Shown one piece after another: positions 5,795 through 7,322 of a stretch of DNA of 7,322 bases. Below the pieces are notes generated by a model. The model was not told where the DNA came from. It saw nothing but the letters and a program-made list of their open reading frames with translations, and searched no databases. A program made the translations under genes and the position numbers. This DNA comes from Desulfobulbus sp. (GTDB taxonomy: Bacteria > Desulfobacterota > Desulfobulbia > Desulfobulbales > Desulfobulbaceae): contig DRKH01000480.1 in NCBI GenBank assembly GCA_011051825.1, positions 1-7,322 of the forward strand, in the 5' to 3' direction. The stretch's first letter is position 1; each line of letters opens with the position of its first letter.

Positions 5795-7066
5795 ATGATG
5801 GTAGATCAGTTAGTCGCACACAGCAATTTAATAGCACACGGAATGGAGTGGACAACCAAAGAAGGTTTTGTCTACCCGAATGAATTTATATATTGGAGTA
5901 TCCAGATCGTCCTGTACCCGTACATGACCGGTCTGGTTGCAGGTGCCTTTGTTCTGTCCTCCCTGTACCATGTCTTCGGGCAGGAAGATTTGAAGGACAT
6001 GGCCAGGTTCTCCCTGGTCTTTTCCCTGGCCTGCCTGCCGGTGGCAATGATGCCCCTGCTCATGCATCTGCAACAGCCGTTCAGGGGTATGGAGGTGCTG
6101 TTTACGCCGCATTTTACTTCGGCGATTTCCGCCTTCGGTATCATTTTTACGACCTACAGTGTCATTGTTCTCAGTGAAATCTGGTTTGTATACCGGGTCC
6201 ATTTCGTTGAACAGATCAATGCCCTGAAGGACAAAAAAGGGTTTTCCAATTCCCTTATGAGGACGATATATACCATTCTCGCCCTCGGAGCCTATGACCT
6301 TGACGAAGCTTCCGTAGCCAAAGATAAAAAAGCCGTTAAGATACTGGCGGGTATCGGTATTCCGGTTGCCTGTTTCCTCCACGGGTATGCCGGATTTATC
6401 TTTGGCTCGGTCAAGGCCAATGCGTTGTGGATGTCACCGCTCATGCCGGTTATCTTCATCATGTCGGCCGTGGTTTCAGGTATTGCCCTGTGTATGTTGA
6501 CCTATATCATCATCATGGAATGGAAAAAATTCACCACAGCCCTGGCCAAGGGCCGTGGCGACGAATCCGTCAAGCTGATCAAGGGCGCTGAAACCGACCT
6601 TATCCGCAAGACCACGCGTTACCTGATTGGTTTTCTGATTGCGGCCATCACCCTTGAGCTGCTTGACCAGATTTTCCGTGGCTATACCGCCATGAAATCG
6701 TGGGACATCCTGCGCTCGGTCATGTACGGCAAGGATTTTGTCAATATCTTCATTCTCCAGTATCTGTTCGGGAACCTCGTTCCCTTCATACTGCTGATTA
6801 TCCCCAGGGCATCCATCAAAAGGACGTCACTTGCCCTGGCCCTGATTCTCTTCGGGGTCTTCATGATGCGTTGGAACGTTGTCATTGGTGGTCAGGCATT
6901 CTCCCTGTCCTTTGATGGCTTTATGCACTACCATATGCCGATGATACCACACAGCATCGAAACCTATAAAGAAGGGCTGTTCGGGGCACTTACCGTCGCG
7001 GCAACTCCGTTTATTCTCTTCTGGCTCATCAATAAGGTGGTTCCTTCTCTGCGTTATAGAAGCTAA
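5795..7066 (+). CDS. nrfD: NrfD/PsrC-family quinone-interacting membrane subunit
   Basis: Polytopic inner-membrane protein of 423 residues, the quinol/quinone-binding partner of the Fe-S subunit; the symbol denotes the family only. About nine or ten hydrophobic helices are visible, near residues 31-60, 72-92, 106-137, 157-168 (short), 179-205, 211-242, 272-293, 315-337, 343-369 and 392-418. Typical NrfD features are YPYMTGLVAGAF near residue 41, the MHLQQPFR block with His91 and Arg97, the HGYAGFIFGSVKANALW stretch, and RWNVVIGGQ near the C-terminus. The size and helix number are closer to the long members (Qrc/Hmc/Cbc types) than to NrfD itself, which is about 320 residues. One untranslated base separates it from the preceding stop if ATG 5795 is used; ATG 5798 has better ribosome-binding spacing. 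It is the last gene of the operon, with a strong terminator 18 bases after its stop. NrfD-type subunits usually face the periplasmic Fe-S protein and pass electrons to or from menaquinone. Confidence 0.93.
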   Translation: MMVDQLVAHSNLIAHGMEWTTKEGFVYPNEFIYWSIQIVLYPYMTGLVAGAFVLSSLYHVFGQEDLKDMARFSLVFSLACLPVAMMPLLMHLQQPFRGMEVLFTPHFTSAISAFGIIFTTYSVIVLSEIWFVYRVHFVEQINALKDKKGFSNSLMRTIYTILALGAYDLDEASVAKDKKAVKILAGIGIPVACFLHGYAGFIFGSVKANALWMSPLMPVIFIMSAVVSGIALCMLTYIIIMEWKKFTTALAKGRGDESVKLIKGAETDLIRKTTRYLIGFLIAAITLELLDQIFRGYTAMKSWDILRSVMYGKDFVNIFILQYLFGNLVPFILLIIPRASIKRTSLALALILFGVFMMRWNVVIGGQAFSLSFDGFMHYHMPMIPHSIETYKEGLFGALTVAATPFILFWLINKVVPSLRYRS

Positions 7067-7084
7067 ACCAACCTGTCTTTTTTG

Positions 7085-7124
7085 CGGCAGCTGCTGAGCA
7101 TTTTCAGCAGCTGCCGTTTTTTTT
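7085..7124 (+). terminator. strong intrinsic terminator of the cytochrome/Fe-S/NrfD operon
   Basis: A perfect 13-bp GC-rich stem, cggcagctgctga (7085-7097) with tcagcagctgccg (7104-7116), has a 6-base loop and is followed directly by eight Ts (7117-7124). It lies 18 bases after the NrfD stop and shows that no further gene belongs to this operon. Confidence 0.95.
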
Positions 7125-7125
7125 A

Positions 7126-7322
7126 TCCCTTAGCTTGACGGCTATGCCCTCACCCCCCTTCCCGTTCAAAAAGCAGTACCTTTTTTCGTAACTGTTCAGG
7201 AGCACCCCACGGAGTCTACGCTCGAAGTCTGCGCTTATCTACCTCTCTGCACGGTCAGGCCTGATTCACATAGGAATCACTATAGTTCACAGGCCTGACT
7301 GCACAGATATGGAGCACTCCTG
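7126..7322. repeat. gene-free right edge with palindromic structure, possible mobile-element end or operator region
   Basis: No reading frame of interest is seen in these 197 bases. gtcaggcctg (7254-7263) is an inverted match to caggcctgac (7290-7299), extendable by tgca on each side (7248-7251, 7300-7303) with a 2-base bulge. Each arm contains the self-palindrome caggcctg, so the two are also direct repeats. Between them, tgattc (7262-7267) and gaatca (7274-7279) can form an alternative inner hairpin. A near-repeat gtctacgct/gtctgcgct lies at 7214-7222 and 7227-7235, and caggag (7198-7203) is inverted as ctcctg at the last six bases. The window stops inside the structure, so its nature stays open. 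Confidence 0.4.

Noticed and set aside
5828..6382. 184-codon minus-strand open frame opposite the NrfD gene
   Set aside because: It is the antisense shadow of a clear NrfD-family gene, with no recognisable motifs and no ribosome binding site.
7168..7186. aaaaag/cttttt hairpin followed by a T as a second terminator
   Set aside because: The stem is purely A/T except one pair, and the T-run is part of the stem itself.

Overview
The window holds six protein-coding genes and two gene-poor stretches, and reads like the chromosome of an anaerobic, cytochrome-rich, Gram-negative bacterium. The closest fit is the Desulfobacterota (sulfate/sulfur reducers or metal reducers). That placement is an inference from gene content: a multihaem cytochrome c, a Tat-exported four-cluster ferredoxin-like protein and an NrfD-type quinol-interacting membrane protein in one operon. 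No rRNA or other taxonomic marker is present.

Layout. (1) 1-1977, plus strand: a two-component pair. An OmpR/PhoB-type response regulator, cut by the left edge, overlaps by 20 bases a membrane histidine kinase with a periplasmic sensor region. (2) 2003-3832, minus strand: a 609-residue polytopic membrane protein of DUF2339-like type with an N-terminal coiled coil, convergent with the kinase. (3) 3833-4546: about 700 bases that are clearly more A/T-rich than the genes, with no convincing gene. It contains an intrinsic terminator pointing rightward with no plus-strand gene just before it, a 20-base direct repeat, a fold-back element with 17-bp perfect inverted arms, and a hairpin plus T10 tract just before the next operon. 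(4) 4547-7066, plus strand: a compact three-gene operon of tetrahaem cytochrome c, periplasmic 4x[4Fe-4S] protein and NrfD-family membrane subunit. It is closed by a strong intrinsic terminator at 7085-7124. (5) 7126-7322: no gene, but a complex palindromic region running off the right edge.

How the genes work together. The three-gene operon has the gene order of nrfBCD but no nitrite reductase or molybdoenzyme beside it, and the terminator follows nrfD directly. The simplest reading is a self-contained membrane module that passes electrons between the menaquinone pool (NrfD), the Fe-S wire and a periplasmic multihaem cytochrome, comparable to the Cbc4-type module of Geobacter or parts of the Qrc/Tmc/Hmc complexes of sulfate reducers. 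Direction and final partner cannot be read from this window. The two-component pair probably senses an envelope or periplasmic signal; nothing in the sequence ties it to the cytochrome operon.

The most interesting items are the stand-alone cytochrome/Fe-S/NrfD operon, the repeat-bearing AT-rich gap before it, and the unexplained terminator upstream of the DUF2339-like gene.
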